Assembly: GCA_023439835.1 (NCBI GenBank) | Contig: JAEXUW010000012.1 | Span: 62,001-126,000, forward strand | Source: Bacillota bacterium | Lineage (GTDB): Bacteria > Bacillota > Clostridia > Oscillospirales > Ruminococcaceae | Direction of reading: 5' to 3' | Length of the DNA stretch: 64,000 bases | Shown: positions 48,642-56,694 of the stretch, piece by piece | How positions within the stretch are numbered: position 1 is the stretch's first letter | Layout: each line of letters begins with the position of its first letter | Translations under genes and position numbers: made by a program | The notes under the pieces: model-generated | What the model was told of the DNA's origin: nothing | The model's database searches: none | The model's input: the letters and a program-made list of their open reading frames with translations, nothing else

Positions 48642-48839
48642 ATGATAAAGCTCACGAGGCTTGACGGCTCGGCAATTTTATTAAACGAGGATTATATCGA
48701 GAACATAACCCATGCGCCTGATACCATTATTACTCTTCAAAACGGACATGTTCATGTTGTAAAAGAACCGATGGATGTTATTATGGAGCTTTGCATTAAA
48801 TTTAAGCAGAACTGCTTTAAAAAAATTAAAGAAAACTAA
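48642..48839 (+). CDS. flbD: FlbD/SwrD-family flagellar protein
   Basis: A 65-residue protein beginning MIKLTRLDGSAILLNEDYIE with the family phrase DTIITLQNGHVHVVKEP. In Bacillus, SwrD (YlzI) at this position boosts motor torque together with stator function. Here it directly precedes motA, which fits that role. AAGGAG lies 7 bases upstream, in the tail of the terminator. Confidence 0.9.
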   Translation: MIKLTRLDGSAILLNEDYIENITHAPDTIITLQNGHVHVVKEPMDVIMELCIKFKQNCFKKIKEN

Positions 48840-48889
48840 GCCTTTTTTGGCTGAAAATAGATTAGTCCAATCATTCGGAGGTAGGAAGC

Positions 48890-49666
48890 ATGAATATAAT
48901 TAGTATTCTTGGGTATTTAATCGGTCTGGGGCTGATTGCATACGGAATTGTCGAAAACGGAGACCCGCTTACAAATTTCTGGAGTGCATCTTCAGTTATG
49001 ATCGTATTAGGCGGAACAATCGGCGCTATAATGATTGGACAGCCGTGGAAAATCATTAAAAACATGCCGAAAATGGTTCTAATGATGCTCAAGCCAAAGA
49101 AATATAAGCCGGAAAAATATATTGAGCAAATGGTTGAATACGCAAAAATCGCGCGAACAAAAAGCCTTCTTGCCCTTGAGGACAGTGCAAACACCTGCCC
49201 TGACCCCTTCATGAAGTCAAGCCTGATGCTTATTGTCGACGCAAACGACAGCGAGCGTGTAAAAGCAATGCTTGATGATGCGATTAATTTTATGTGTGAC
49301 CGTCATGAAGAAAACTGGTCGATATGGGAAAAGGCATCGGCTGCGGCACCGGCGTTTGGCATGATAGGAACGCTTGTTGGACTTATCAACATGCTAAAAA
49401 ACCTCACGGACAACCCTGACGGATTAGGAGAGGGAATGTCGGTTGCACTTATAACTACGTTTTACGGCTGTATTCTTGCGAACATCTTTTTTACGCCTGT
49501 CGCAAGCCGGCTAAAAGCAATTCACGCTGAAGAGGTTCTTTGTATGGAAATTATAAAAGAGGGCGCCTTGGCAATCATCTCAGGCGCAAACCCACGATAC
49601 ATTCAAGAAAAGCTCGAGTTTATGCTTCCCAAGAAAAAAAGCGGAAAACAGGAGAAAAAATCTTAA
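48890..49666 (+). CDS. motA: Flagellar motor stator protein MotA
   Basis: A 258-residue stator with four membrane helices (about 4-22, 30-48, 145-168 and 178-200). The conserved prolines appear in AAPAFGMIGTLVGL at the start of helix 3. A cytoplasmic loop with charged residues (about 75-140) contacts FliG. It forms the ion channel with MotB, encoded 114 bases downstream. Confidence 0.95.
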   Translation: MNIISILGYLIGLGLIAYGIVENGDPLTNFWSASSVMIVLGGTIGAIMIGQPWKIIKNMPKMVLMMLKPKKYKPEKYIEQMVEYAKIARTKSLLALEDSANTCPDPFMKSSLMLIVDANDSERVKAMLDDAINFMCDRHEENWSIWEKASAAAPAFGMIGTLVGLINMLKNLTDNPDGLGEGMSVALITTFYGCILANIFFTPVASRLKAIHAEEVLCMEIIKEGALAIISGANPRYIQEKLEFMLPKKKSGKQEKKS

Positions 49667-49710
49667 AAAATTTCTAACAGGCGAAAAGTATAGAATTTAT
49701 ATGCTTTTTG

Positions 49711-49719
49711 TGTTATAAT
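49711..49719 (+). promoter_or_regulatory. Possible internal promoter before motB
   Basis: TATAAT at 49714-49719 with TGT before it (extended -10); 17 bases upstream reads TAGAAT, a poor -35. It lies in the 114-base motA-motB gap and could let motB and fliM onward be expressed separately. Confidence 0.4.
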
Positions 49720-49780
49720 ATTTTATACTGATTTTTCGAATGTTTAAAAACAACGATTTGATTATAAAGTTGGTGATGAA

Positions 49781-50614
49781 ATGGCCAGAAAAAAGCCAAG
49801 CTCAGGCGGCGGTGGCGCGAACTGGATGGATACATACGGCGATATGGTAACGCTTCTTCTTACCTTTTTTGTTATGCTGTATGCAAGCTCTTCATTTGAT
49901 GAAGCAAAATGGCAGTATATACTTCAGGCGTTCACCTCAAAGGGCGACAAGGTTAATCTGATTGTCGGGCCGGAGGAGCCTGAGAATTCTCAGGATGAGG
50001 GACCTTTTATCACAGATGAGCTCGGTGAGGGCGAAATGCCACAGACCTTTGACCAGCTTTATCAGTATCTTGTAAATTATATTGAACAAAACAAACTGGA
50101 AGCAACGATTGAGATAGAAAAAGGCGCGACAAATATTTATCTTAAATTTAAAGACAATGTTTTTTTCGGCGGTGACAGCGCTGTTCTTCTTGATAACGGA
50201 AAAACTGTTTTAGATGCTATCGGCCCCGCTATGAGGGCTGTTGATGACAAGATTTTAGGGATAAAGATTTGCGGGCATACTGCCGAGGGCGTTTATTCAA
50301 TTGTGGACGATATGGAGCTTTCGACAGGACGAGCAGTGAACGTTTATCATTATCTTGATAAAATTGACGCAGCAGACACGACCAAAATGGTTTCAACGGG
50401 ATACGGCAAGAACAGACCTATTGCCCCGAATGACACCGAAGAAAATCGTGCAAAAAACCGTCGTGTTGAAATAATTATTATCAGAAACGATGTTGATTTC
50501 AGCGACCCTAACATAATTGCCGAGCTTTTGGCGATGGAATATGGAATTGATATGATTCCGTCTGAGGGCACTGATTTTGACCGTAGTTTTGATAATACGG
50601 CAAGCAAGGATTAA
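49781..50614 (+). CDS. motB: Flagellar motor stator protein MotB
   Basis: A 277-residue stator with a basic start, one membrane helix with the ion-carrying aspartate (NWMDTYGDMVTLLLTFFVML, D21), a linker that includes the plug region, and a C-terminal OmpA-like peptidoglycan-binding domain (GHTAEGVYSIVDDMELSTGRA, GYGKNRPIAPNDTEENRAKNRRVEI). Which ion it uses cannot be read from the sequence with confidence. Confidence 0.95.
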   Translation: MARKKPSSGGGGANWMDTYGDMVTLLLTFFVMLYASSSFDEAKWQYILQAFTSKGDKVNLIVGPEEPENSQDEGPFITDELGEGEMPQTFDQLYQYLVNYIEQNKLEATIEIEKGATNIYLKFKDNVFFGGDSAVLLDNGKTVLDAIGPAMRAVDDKILGIKICGHTAEGVYSIVDDMELSTGRAVNVYHYLDKIDAADTTKMVSTGYGKNRPIAPNDTEENRAKNRRVEIIIIRNDVDFSDPNIIAELLAMEYGIDMIPSEGTDFDRSFDNTASKD

Positions 50615-50645
50615 TTGAAATTCCGCATGTGAGGTGAAAATAAAT

Positions 50646-51647
50646 ATGGCTGACGTTTTGTCACAGAATCAGATAGATGAGCTTTTGAAAAGTTTCAGCA
50701 CCGGCGGAGAAAAGGCTATTGAGGAAATTGACAAACAGCAAAGTGAGAGAAAAACAAAAACATACGACTTCCGAATGCCTAAAAAGTTCACGAAAGAAAA
50801 ACTCAGGATTCTTGACAGGATATTCGAAAACTATGCCAGACTTCTTTCCTCTTATTTCACAGGGCTATTAAGACTTTATTGCAAGGTTAATCTTCTTCAG
50901 ATTGAAGAGCAGAGGTATTATGAATTCTGCAATGCGCTTCCTGAGTATGTATTGATGAGCATAATCGACCTTAGCGTTGAAAATGAGGAAATTGACGACA
51001 CAATAATGATACAGCAGATGTCAAATCCGATTTCATTCACGATGATGGACAGGCTTTTAGGCGGAAACGGAACGTATGTTGATGTAACAAGAGATTTCAC
51101 AGAAATTGAAATCGGGCTTATGACAAAAATTCTGACTAATATGTGTAATATGCAGAAGGAATCTTGGGGAAGCTTTATAGATGTTAATCCGACAATAACC
51201 AGCGTTGAAACAAATTCAAGGGTTATTCAGTCTATTGCACCTGATGATGTAGTTATTCTAATAATATTTGAGGTTGAAATAAGGAACACTAAGAATCAGA
51301 TATCTATATGTATTCCGGCGATAAGCCTTGAGGAAATAATGAATCAGTTTCAGGAAAAAACGATGCGAAGCACAAAACGTTTTGACCAGAACAAGGATAA
51401 TGACAGAAAGGCGGGAATTCTTGATAATATTAAGGATACGCCCCTCGACGTCAAGGCAGTGCTTTGTGAAACAGAGGTTGACTTACAAGACATTCTGCAT
51501 TTACAGGTTAATGACATTATACCGCTCAACGTGAGTATAGATCAGAATGTGATCGTCAAAATTGGCGAAACTAAATGGTTTGACGGAAAGCTCGGTATGA
51601 AAAATTCTAAAAAAGCCGTTAAGCTTGATAATATATTTAAGAATTGA
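50646..51647 (+). CDS. fliM: Flagellar motor switch protein FliM
   Basis: A 333-residue switch protein: the N-terminal CheY-P-binding peptide LSQNQIDELLKSF, the middle CheC-like domain (YEFCNALPEYVLMSIIDLSVE, MMDRLLGGNGT) and the C-terminal SpoA domain (VLCETEVDLQDILHLQVNDI). ATG at 50646 chosen for the AGGTG site; a GTG 12 bases earlier overlaps that site. fliL, which usually precedes fliM, is absent. Confidence 0.95.
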   Translation: MADVLSQNQIDELLKSFSTGGEKAIEEIDKQQSERKTKTYDFRMPKKFTKEKLRILDRIFENYARLLSSYFTGLLRLYCKVNLLQIEEQRYYEFCNALPEYVLMSIIDLSVENEEIDDTIMIQQMSNPISFTMMDRLLGGNGTYVDVTRDFTEIEIGLMTKILTNMCNMQKESWGSFIDVNPTITSVETNSRVIQSIAPDDVVILIIFEVEIRNTKNQISICIPAISLEEIMNQFQEKTMRSTKRFDQNKDNDRKAGILDNIKDTPLDVKAVLCETEVDLQDILHLQVNDIIPLNVSIDQNVIVKIGETKWFDGKLGMKNSKKAVKLDNIFKN

Positions 51648-51661
51648 GGTCGGAAAGCAGA

Positions 51662-52903
51662 ATGAGTAACGAAATGCATAACAGCACGCCGCTTATTCCT
51701 GACGAGGTTAATTTTTCGGATATGCAGCTCAGCGCTGTTTCTGAAATACAGAACATCAGCATGGGCTCTGCGGCAACGGCAGTATCAACGCTGCTGAATG
51801 CAAAGGTCTGGATTACCACCCCGCAGGTAAAAATTATAAAATATAAGGAATTGAACCATTCACAGTATGACCCCGCTATTCATGTAGTAATTCATTACAT
51901 AAAGGGCGTTAAGGGTTCAAACACAATGATTTTAAAGCAATCCGACGTTCAGCTTATGTTAAATCAGCTTATGGGGCTTCCTCTCGTTGTAACTGACGAT
52001 TTTGTTTTTGATGAGATGAATATTTCAGCCGTCAGTGAGGTTATGAATCAGATGATGGGCTCGGCGGCAACAGCCCTATCAGAGTTTTTGGGAACGGCAA
52101 TTGACATCTCAACACCAGTAGCGAAGGTTATTGACCATACCTCAGAGCCTGTTCTTGATAATATAAACCTTGATGATTATGTTGTTGAGGTTCAGTTTAA
52201 CCTCACGATAGACAACGTTATTAACAGTGAGTTTGTTTCAGTTCTTGAAATAGACCTGGCAAGGTCGCTTGCCGCTAGTATGCTTAAGGATTTCGGAGAG
52301 CCAGAGCCTGAACCAGTGAAAATGCCTGAGCCTAAGCCCGAACCTATTCCCACACCAAGGCCAGAGCCTGCGCAGGCACCGCATTCTGAACCTTATCAGC
52401 CTGCTCCACAGCCAGCACCACAGCCCTCGTCAGTACATTATCCGTCAGCGCCGGCATACGGTGCCCCGCCGATGTATGATTATTCGCAACCTGTGCAAGC
52501 CCCCTACCCCGGATACAATCCTATGTATCCTCCGCCATATCAGCCTGCTCCTTCACAGAGAGAGCCGGTGAACGTAAAGAACATTCAGCTCGCTCAGTTT
52601 GACAGCTTTGAGTCCCCACCGCTGACAACAGAACAGCATGACAACCTCAGGCTTCTTATGAATGTTCCGCTGAACATTTCGGTTGAGCTTGGAAGAGCTA
52701 AACGAAAGGTCAAGGAGATTCTGGAATTCACACAGGGTACTATCATTGAGCTTGACAGACAGGCGGGAGCGCCAGTAGACGTAATTGTAAACGGACACCT
52801 TATTGCGCGGGGCGATGTTGTGGTTATTGATGACAATTTCGCTGTCAGAATAACCGAAATAGTGAAATCCAAGTTTTTAGATACTTTAGGAAATAAGGAG
52901 TAA
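51662..52903 (+). CDS. fliY: Flagellar switch/CheY-P phosphatase FliY (FliN-type)
   Basis: A 413-residue protein. The N-terminal CheC-like domain has two phosphatase sites, SEIQNISMGSAATA and SEVMNQMMGSAATA (Glu-x2-Asn in each). A Pro-rich linker of about 95 residues (PEPEPVKMPEPKPEP and many later PxP units) leads to a C-terminal FliN/SpoA domain (LLMNVPLNISVELGRAKRKVKEIL). FliY dephosphorylates CheY-P at the motor. ATG at 51662 preferred; an in-frame TTG lies 18 bases earlier. cheY follows at once. Confidence 0.93.
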   Translation: MSNEMHNSTPLIPDEVNFSDMQLSAVSEIQNISMGSAATAVSTLLNAKVWITTPQVKIIKYKELNHSQYDPAIHVVIHYIKGVKGSNTMILKQSDVQLMLNQLMGLPLVVTDDFVFDEMNISAVSEVMNQMMGSAATALSEFLGTAIDISTPVAKVIDHTSEPVLDNINLDDYVVEVQFNLTIDNVINSEFVSVLEIDLARSLAASMLKDFGEPEPEPVKMPEPKPEPIPTPRPEPAQAPHSEPYQPAPQPAPQPSSVHYPSAPAYGAPPMYDYSQPVQAPYPGYNPMYPPPYQPAPSQREPVNVKNIQLAQFDSFESPPLTTEQHDNLRLLMNVPLNISVELGRAKRKVKEILEFTQGTIIELDRQAGAPVDVIVNGHLIARGDVVVIDDNFAVRITEIVKSKFLDTLGNKE

Positions 52904-52907
52904 CAAT

Positions 52908-53270
52908 ATGGATAAGAAAATTCTTGTAGTAGACGATGCAGCATTTATGAGAATGATGATTAAGGACACTCTTACAAAAAACGGCTACACGCAAATTGTT
53001 GAGGCAGCCGACGGCGAACAGGCTATCGCTCAGTACGATGCCGAAAAACCGCATCTTGTAATTATGGATATTACCATGCCTAACAAAACAGGCATTGAAG
53101 CACTGAAGGAAATCAAGGCAAAGGATTCAGCGGCGAAAATTGTTATGTGCTCTGCTATGGGACAGGAGTCGATGGTTGTTGAAGCAATCAAGCTCGGTGC
53201 TCTTGACTTCATCGTCAAGCCCTTCAAGCCGGACAGAATTCTTCAAACTGTTTCTAAAATACTGGGCTAA
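52908..53270 (+). CDS. cheY: Chemotaxis response regulator CheY
   Basis: A 120-residue single receiver domain: acidic pair D9-D10, phosphoacceptor D54 in VIMDITMP, conserved Thr/Ser region VMCSAMGQ and lysine in DFIVKPFKPD. CheY-P binds FliM and changes rotation. It lies between fliY and fliO as in Bacillus; the kinase CheA is not in this window. Confidence 0.96.
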   Translation: MDKKILVVDDAAFMRMMIKDTLTKNGYTQIVEAADGEQAIAQYDAEKPHLVIMDITMPNKTGIEALKEIKAKDSAAKIVMCSAMGQESMVVEAIKLGALDFIVKPFKPDRILQTVSKILG

Positions 53271-53273
53271 GCA

Positions 53274-53642
53274 ATGGGAGAGGTTTTCACTCTTGTTATT
53301 TCGCTTGCCGGTGTAATTGCTTTGATTCTGGCGACATATTTCGGGCTTAAATGGCTTAACAGAAAAGTCAATCTAAGCCCGGGGAGCATTATTCGCGTGG
53401 TTGAGAGGATTAATCTTGGCCCCGACAAGGCTCTGATAATAATTTCGCTTGGGCAAAAGTATATGCTTCTCGGCATTTCACAGCAGCATGTCGAAAAAAT
53501 TTGCGACCTTGATAATGACGAGATCAACAGAATTATTGAGGATAAAAAAGAGCATGGCAGGGAGCCTTTCGCCCAGCAGCTTATGAAGGCTTTTACGGCG
53601 AAAAAATCCGAAAAGGGCGGTGACACCGATGCAAAAGAGTGA
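53274..53642 (+). CDS. fliO: Flagellar biosynthesis protein FliO
   Basis: A 122-residue protein with one N-terminal membrane helix (about 4-24) and a basic cytoplasmic domain (WLNRKVNLSPGSIIRVVERI, GPDKALIIISLGQKYMLLGIS) typical of FliO/FliZ, which helps assemble the FliP ring. It starts 3 bases after cheY and overlaps fliP. Confidence 0.88.
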   Translation: MGEVFTLVISLAGVIALILATYFGLKWLNRKVNLSPGSIIRVVERINLGPDKALIIISLGQKYMLLGISQQHVEKICDLDNDEINRIIEDKKEHGREPFAQQLMKAFTAKKSEKGGDTDAKE

Positions 53643-54474
53643 GCTTCGCTCAAGGCTGAAAAAACCGCTGATAATGCTTTTGACGGCACTTGTGGTGTTC
53701 GTTGTTTCGGTGTTTGCAATATCGGGAATAACAGCCCACGCTCAGGCGGTTGTAAATAATGACGCTCAGGGACAGACACAGGACGGTATTTTGACGCAAC
53801 AGGATCAGGGCTTTTTAAGCGACCTTCTTGATGTAAACGACAGCGGGGGAACGCTTGAGCTGGTTCTTCTTATAACAATTCTTTCGCTGGCGCCGTCACT
53901 TTTGATTCTGATGACCTGTTTCACCAGAATCATTATCGTATTTTCGCTTTTAAGAAGTGCTATGGGAACACAGCAGACTCCGCCTAATCAGGTTCTGGTC
54001 GGGCTTGCGCTCTTTTTGACGTTCTTTATTATGTCGCCGGTTTTCAGTCAGATTAACACCGTTGCTTATGAGCCTTATAAAGCGGGGGAATACAGTGCTA
54101 TTGACGCCGCAAAGAAAGCTTCGGTTCCGCTGAAGGAATTTATGCTCAAGAACACACAGGTTGACAGTATGCAGTTTTTCTTAGACCTTTCGGGCACTGA
54201 AATGCCTCAGGAGGATATTGCTGAAAATCTGGGACTTCACATTGTTGTTCCCGCATTTATTGTAAGTGAGCTGAAAAGAGCATTTATAATAGGCTTTTTA
54301 TTGTTTATTCCATTTTTAATTATAGATATAATTGTGTCATCAACACTTATGTCGATGGGTATGATTATGCTTCCGCCCGCTATGATAGCACTGCCGTTTA
54401 AAATACTGCTGTTTATCATTGTTGACGGCTGGCATCTTCTTATCGGAACGCTTGCCGCTGGCTTTAATGTTTAG
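53629..54474 (+). CDS. fliP: Flagellar export gate protein FliP
   Basis: A 281-residue protein with a signal-like N-terminal helix (about 15-38), a short periplasmic linker and the conserved core (LILMTCFTRIIIVFSLLRSAMGTQQTPPNQV and the later AFIISEL-like FIVSELKRAFIIGFL). FliP-FliQ-FliR form the export gate. ATG at 53629 lies inside fliO; the in-frame GTG at 53620 is less well placed relative to AAGGGCGG. Confidence 0.95.
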   Translation: MQKSELRSRLKKPLIMLLTALVVFVVSVFAISGITAHAQAVVNNDAQGQTQDGILTQQDQGFLSDLLDVNDSGGTLELVLLITILSLAPSLLILMTCFTRIIIVFSLLRSAMGTQQTPPNQVLVGLALFLTFFIMSPVFSQINTVAYEPYKAGEYSAIDAAKKASVPLKEFMLKNTQVDSMQFFLDLSGTEMPQEDIAENLGLHIVVPAFIVSELKRAFIIGFLLFIPFLIIDIIVSSTLMSMGMIMLPPAMIALPFKILLFIIVDGWHLLIGTLAAGFNV

Positions 54475-54492
54475 AAAAGGAGGAAGGAGTCT

Positions 54493-54756
54493 TTGACACA
54501 GGATCAGGCGCTGACGGTTTTTAAGGAAGCTTTTGTGATAATTTTAAAGGTCGGCGGTCCGATATTGTTTATCAGCATTGTAATCGGACTGGTGATATCA
54601 ATCCTTCAGGCGGCGACGCAGGTTCATGAACAGACTCTCACCTTTGTTCCTAAGCTTTTGGCAATAGGAATTATCCTTTTGATATCCGGAAGCTGGATGA
54701 TGAACGTCCTCAAGGATTTCACAAGGTATATATTCGATCTAATGGTTAACATCTAG
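54493..54756 (+). CDS. fliQ: Flagellar export gate protein FliQ
   Basis: An 87-residue protein with two membrane helices (about 14-36 and 50-75), matching FliQ (GGPILFISIVIGLVISILQAATQVHEQTLTFVPK). TTG start with AGGAGGAAGGAG upstream. Confidence 0.95.
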   Translation: MTQDQALTVFKEAFVIILKVGGPILFISIVIGLVISILQAATQVHEQTLTFVPKLLAIGIILLISGSWMMNVLKDFTRYIFDLMVNI

Positions 54757-54778
54757 CTTTTGGGAAAAGAGGGATAGC

Positions 54779-55558
54779 TTGTATTTTGAAGAGCTGATGG
54801 ACAATTATCAGACATATCTTCTGGTTTTCGCCAGAGTGATGGGTATATTTGTCTACAATCCTATTTTCGCAAGAAAGAACATTCCGTCTTATGTCAAAAT
54901 CGGCGCTTCAATCGGGCTTACGCTTGTTATAGCGTCAAACCTGACGGGAAGCTATCATGTGGATTATGACAGTCTGACGCTTTTGGCTATTGCGTTTGTG
55001 CGTGAAGGTATAATCGGCTTCATTTTAGGGTTTCTCACTCAAATGTTCTTGTCGGCGCTGGTTTTCGGCGGTGAGATGATGGACAATCAGTCAGGACTTG
55101 GAATGGCAAAAATATACGATGCCGGAAGCGGTATTCAAATGCCGATTTTCGGAACCATAACAACATATATGTTTTTGATATACTTTTTCGTGACAAATTG
55201 TCATCTGACATATATTAAAATTTTTGCGATATCCTATGATTTTATCCCTATTGAATACGGAAAGCTAAACCCACAGATTTTCATGGTAATTGTTGAGTAT
55301 TTCGGTCAGGTTCTGACGCTTGCGATTAAGCTTGCGCTTCCGCTTATCGTTGCTGAGCTAATACTAGAATTTTCTATGGGGATACTAATGAAAGCTGTTC
55401 CGCAGGTTCAGGTTATGCAGGTGAATATTCAGCTAAAGCTCATATATGGTTTGTTTATACTGCTTGTTATTGCAAATCCCATGTCGGATTTTATAGAAAA
55501 ATATATGCGCATCATGATAGACAGCCTTACAGGCGTCTTACCCATGATTGCCGGTTAA
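54779..55558 (+). CDS. fliR: Flagellar export gate protein FliR
   Basis: A 259-residue membrane protein with about six helices; FARVMGIFVYNPIFARKNIPS and FVREGIIGFILGFLTQMFLSALVFGGEMMD are characteristic FliR segments. TTG start with AGAGGGA upstream. It closes the gate trio before flhB. Confidence 0.95.
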   Translation: MYFEELMDNYQTYLLVFARVMGIFVYNPIFARKNIPSYVKIGASIGLTLVIASNLTGSYHVDYDSLTLLAIAFVREGIIGFILGFLTQMFLSALVFGGEMMDNQSGLGMAKIYDAGSGIQMPIFGTITTYMFLIYFFVTNCHLTYIKIFAISYDFIPIEYGKLNPQIFMVIVEYFGQVLTLAIKLALPLIVAELILEFSMGILMKAVPQVQVMQVNIQLKLIYGLFILLVIANPMSDFIEKYMRIMIDSLTGVLPMIAG

Positions 55559-55587
55559 GTTCATGCGCTGAAACGGGGGGATAATTA

Positions 55588-56661
55588 ATGGCATCAGGCG
55601 CAGGCGGTGAAAAGACCGAACAGGCCACCCCCAAGCGAAAACGAGACGAACGAAAAAAAGGCAACGTCTTTTCAAGCAAGGATCTGGTTGCGGCATTTTT
55701 CATTCTTATTGTTTTTTCAACCTTCAGAATTTTTTCTAAATTCATGTTTACAACACTAAGTCAATACATGATTTATTGGCTCAGCGTTGCAGGGGAGGTT
55801 TCCTCAGTCACGACAGAAGGGCTTCTTGAAATATTCAGAAACTCCTTCAAAACGATTATTTTTGTCGCAGGCCCGATTTATATAGTGGGTATGATTGTTC
55901 CCGTTATATTCACAGGAATGCAAACCAGATTCATTTTCTCGATGGAGGCTTTGAAGTTCAAGTTCAGCCGATTAAGCCCGATAGAGGGGATGAAAAAGCT
56001 TTTCTCAATAAGATCAGTGGTTGAGATTGTGAAAAGCCTTCTGAAGATTGCAATTATCGCAGCTGTTATTTATGACAGCATAAAAGATAGATTACAAAAA
56101 ATCGCAACGTTATCTGATGTTGAAGTCAAGGCTTCATTTGTGTATATAGCTTCCGCCGTTTTTTCGACGGTTATGGCGATCGCTGTTGTGTTTATTTTTC
56201 TTGGGATTCTCGACCTTGCGTATCAGTGGTGGGAATATGAGAAGAATCTGAAAATGACAAAGCAGGAGGTTAAGGAAGAATACAAGCAGATGGAGGGCGA
56301 CCCGCAGATTAAATCAAAGATTAAACAAAAGCAACGTGAAATGTCACAGGCAAGAATGATGCAGGAGGTTCCCAAGGCTGACGTTATCATCAGAAACCCG
56401 ACACATTTTGCGGTTGCGGTGCTTTATGATCCGGAAAATAACCGCGCGCCTGTTGTTATCGCCAAGGGGGCGGACAGGATTGCGCTTAAAATAATAGAAA
56501 TCGCGCAGGAGAATAATATCAACTGCAAAGAGGATAAACCGCTTGCCAGAGGCTTGTATGAAGCCGTTGAAATAGGGCAGGAAATACCTGAGGAGTTCTA
56601 TCATGAGGTTGCCGAAATTTTGGCATTCGTCTATAACCTTAAAAACAAGATTATTACCTGA
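55588..56661 (+). CDS. flhB: Flagellar export protein FlhB
   Basis: A 357-residue protein: acidic-basic start (GGEKTEQATPKRKRDERKKGNVFSS), four membrane helices (about 28-210) and a cytoplasmic domain with the self-cleaving NPTH motif in VIIRNPTHFAVAVLYDP. Cleavage between Asn and Pro permits the switch from rod/hook to filament export. A short second FlhB-like protein is encoded at 63635. Confidence 0.96.
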   Translation: MASGAGGEKTEQATPKRKRDERKKGNVFSSKDLVAAFFILIVFSTFRIFSKFMFTTLSQYMIYWLSVAGEVSSVTTEGLLEIFRNSFKTIIFVAGPIYIVGMIVPVIFTGMQTRFIFSMEALKFKFSRLSPIEGMKKLFSIRSVVEIVKSLLKIAIIAAVIYDSIKDRLQKIATLSDVEVKASFVYIASAVFSTVMAIAVVFIFLGILDLAYQWWEYEKNLKMTKQEVKEEYKQMEGDPQIKSKIKQKQREMSQARMMQEVPKADVIIRNPTHFAVAVLYDPENNRAPVVIAKGADRIALKIIEIAQENNINCKEDKPLARGLYEAVEIGQEIPEEFYHEVAEILAFVYNLKNKIIT

Positions 56662-56694
56662 TAACAGCATACATTTTCAGCCGGGAGGAAAGGA

